Assembly (NCBI GenBank): GCA_017531985.1
Contig: JAFXJY010000027.1
Coordinates: forward strand, 1 to 43,058
Direction of reading: 5' to 3'
DNA length: 43,058 bases
Source of the DNA: Bacteroidaceae bacterium
GTDB lineage: Bacteria; Bacteroidota; Bacteroidia; Bacteroidales; Barnesiellaceae_A
Every line of letters starts with the position of its first letter. Positions within the stretch are counted from its first letter, which is position 1. Shown piece by piece: positions 42,912-43,058 of this stretch. A program made the translations under genes and the position numbers. The notes under the pieces were generated by a model. That model did not search any database, had not been told where the DNA came from, and saw only the letters and a program-made list of their open reading frames with translations.

Positions 42912-42979
42912 AAATAGGGTATAATGGTAAAAAGTAGTTGGTAAAACCACATGTAATTTACTAAATTACAGATATTTAT
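42912..42979. other. Intergenic sequence after the HsdR-N-like gene
   Basis: About 70 bases, AT-rich, with no gene. The 15-mer at 42925-42939 (tggtaaaaagtagtt) is the reverse complement of 468-482, next to the CRISPR array; it is probably chance. Confidence 0.3.
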
Positions 42980-43019
42980 AATACCTTTGATGAAACGCGT
43001 TTCATCAAAGGTATTTTTT
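42980..43019 (+). terminator. Perfect palindromic terminator
   Basis: A 36-base perfect palindrome (42980-43015) is followed by seven T. TACCTTTG (-7 consensus) is present on both arms because of the symmetry. It probably ends the HsdR-N-like transcript; it also lies immediately before the next start codon. Confidence 0.75.
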
Positions 43020-43020
43020 T

Positions 43021-43058
43021 ATGCAAAAAACAAGAAGAAAAAGATGTCCGGAATGTGG
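43021..43058 (+). CDS. Start of a gene cut by the window end, CPxC zinc-ribbon-like
   Basis: ATG 43021 begins MQKTRRKRCPECG and the frame runs off the window. A basic start followed by CPxCG is common in transposases and zinc-ribbon proteins. The short fragment does not allow a decision, and the start directly after a terminator-like palindrome is odd. Confidence 0.4.
   Translation, partial: MQKTRRKRCPEC

Overview
The window looks like a chromosomal segment of a Bacteroidetes bacterium, most likely order Bacteroidales. Evidence: at least ten intergenic sites match the Bacteroidetes sigma promoter (-7 TAnnTTTG, in several cases with TTTG or TTG about 19-20 bases upstream). Protein families typical of the group are also present: DUF4493/PCMD lipoproteins, DUF4923, a type IX secretion (type B) sorting domain, a PorT-like barrel, and PyrK/PyrD class 1B. 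Shine-Dalgarno sequences are generally weak. I cannot name a genus. No rRNA, tRNA or complete insertion sequence was recognised.

Layout. (1) 1-441: the end of a CRISPR array with 47-base repeats and 29-30-base spacers, consistent with type II-C. No cas gene is in the window, so any would lie to the left. (2) 577-9618, minus strand: a tightly packed six-gene operon of four large modular surface lipoproteins (DUF4493, Ig-like, FN3-like and PCMD modules) and two paralogous small barrel-like proteins. It is the least understood system here. (3) 9964-14685, plus: surface-polysaccharide genes (multi-pass membrane protein, GT4 glycosyltransferase, membrane-bound nucleotide-sugar 4,6-dehydratase). 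(4) 15003-16635, plus: a DUF4923 lipoprotein and a secreted SUMF1/FGE-fold protein whose 3' end looks like the variable region of a diversity-generating retroelement target. (5) 16911-19022, minus: a prolyl oligopeptidase lipoprotein. (6) 19259-25954, plus: TetR regulator, TolC-like channel, periplasmic adaptor, RND pump and a small PII-like protein, arranged as one drug/metabolite efflux operon. (7) 26185-29083, plus: a small membrane protein overlapping threonine aldolase, then a THUMP-like methyltransferase. (8) 29149-30824, minus: pyrimidine genes pyrD and pyrK. (9) 31005-32807: an XRE regulator, a 0.7-kb AT-rich gap with several DnaA-box-like motifs, and a GNAT acetyltransferase. (10) 33064-38244, minus: operon of a T9SS type-B sorted protein, a lytic transglycosylase and uvrA. 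(11) 38493-41310, plus: a four-LysM/periplasmic-binding-fold protein and a PorT-like barrel. (12) holA (minus) and, divergent from it, a stand-alone HsdR-N-like PD-(D/E)XK protein. A gene starting with a CPxC motif begins at the very end.

Most of the window is ordinary core or envelope biology. The parts worth a second look are the promoter signature inside the CRISPR repeats and exactly at the truncated terminal repeat, the DUF4493/PCMD operon, the DGR-like variable region in the SUMF1 gene, the DnaA-box cluster in the AT-rich gap, and the orphan HsdR-N gene. In four genes the longest ORF begins in or upstream of the promoter -7 element, so I moved those starts downstream.
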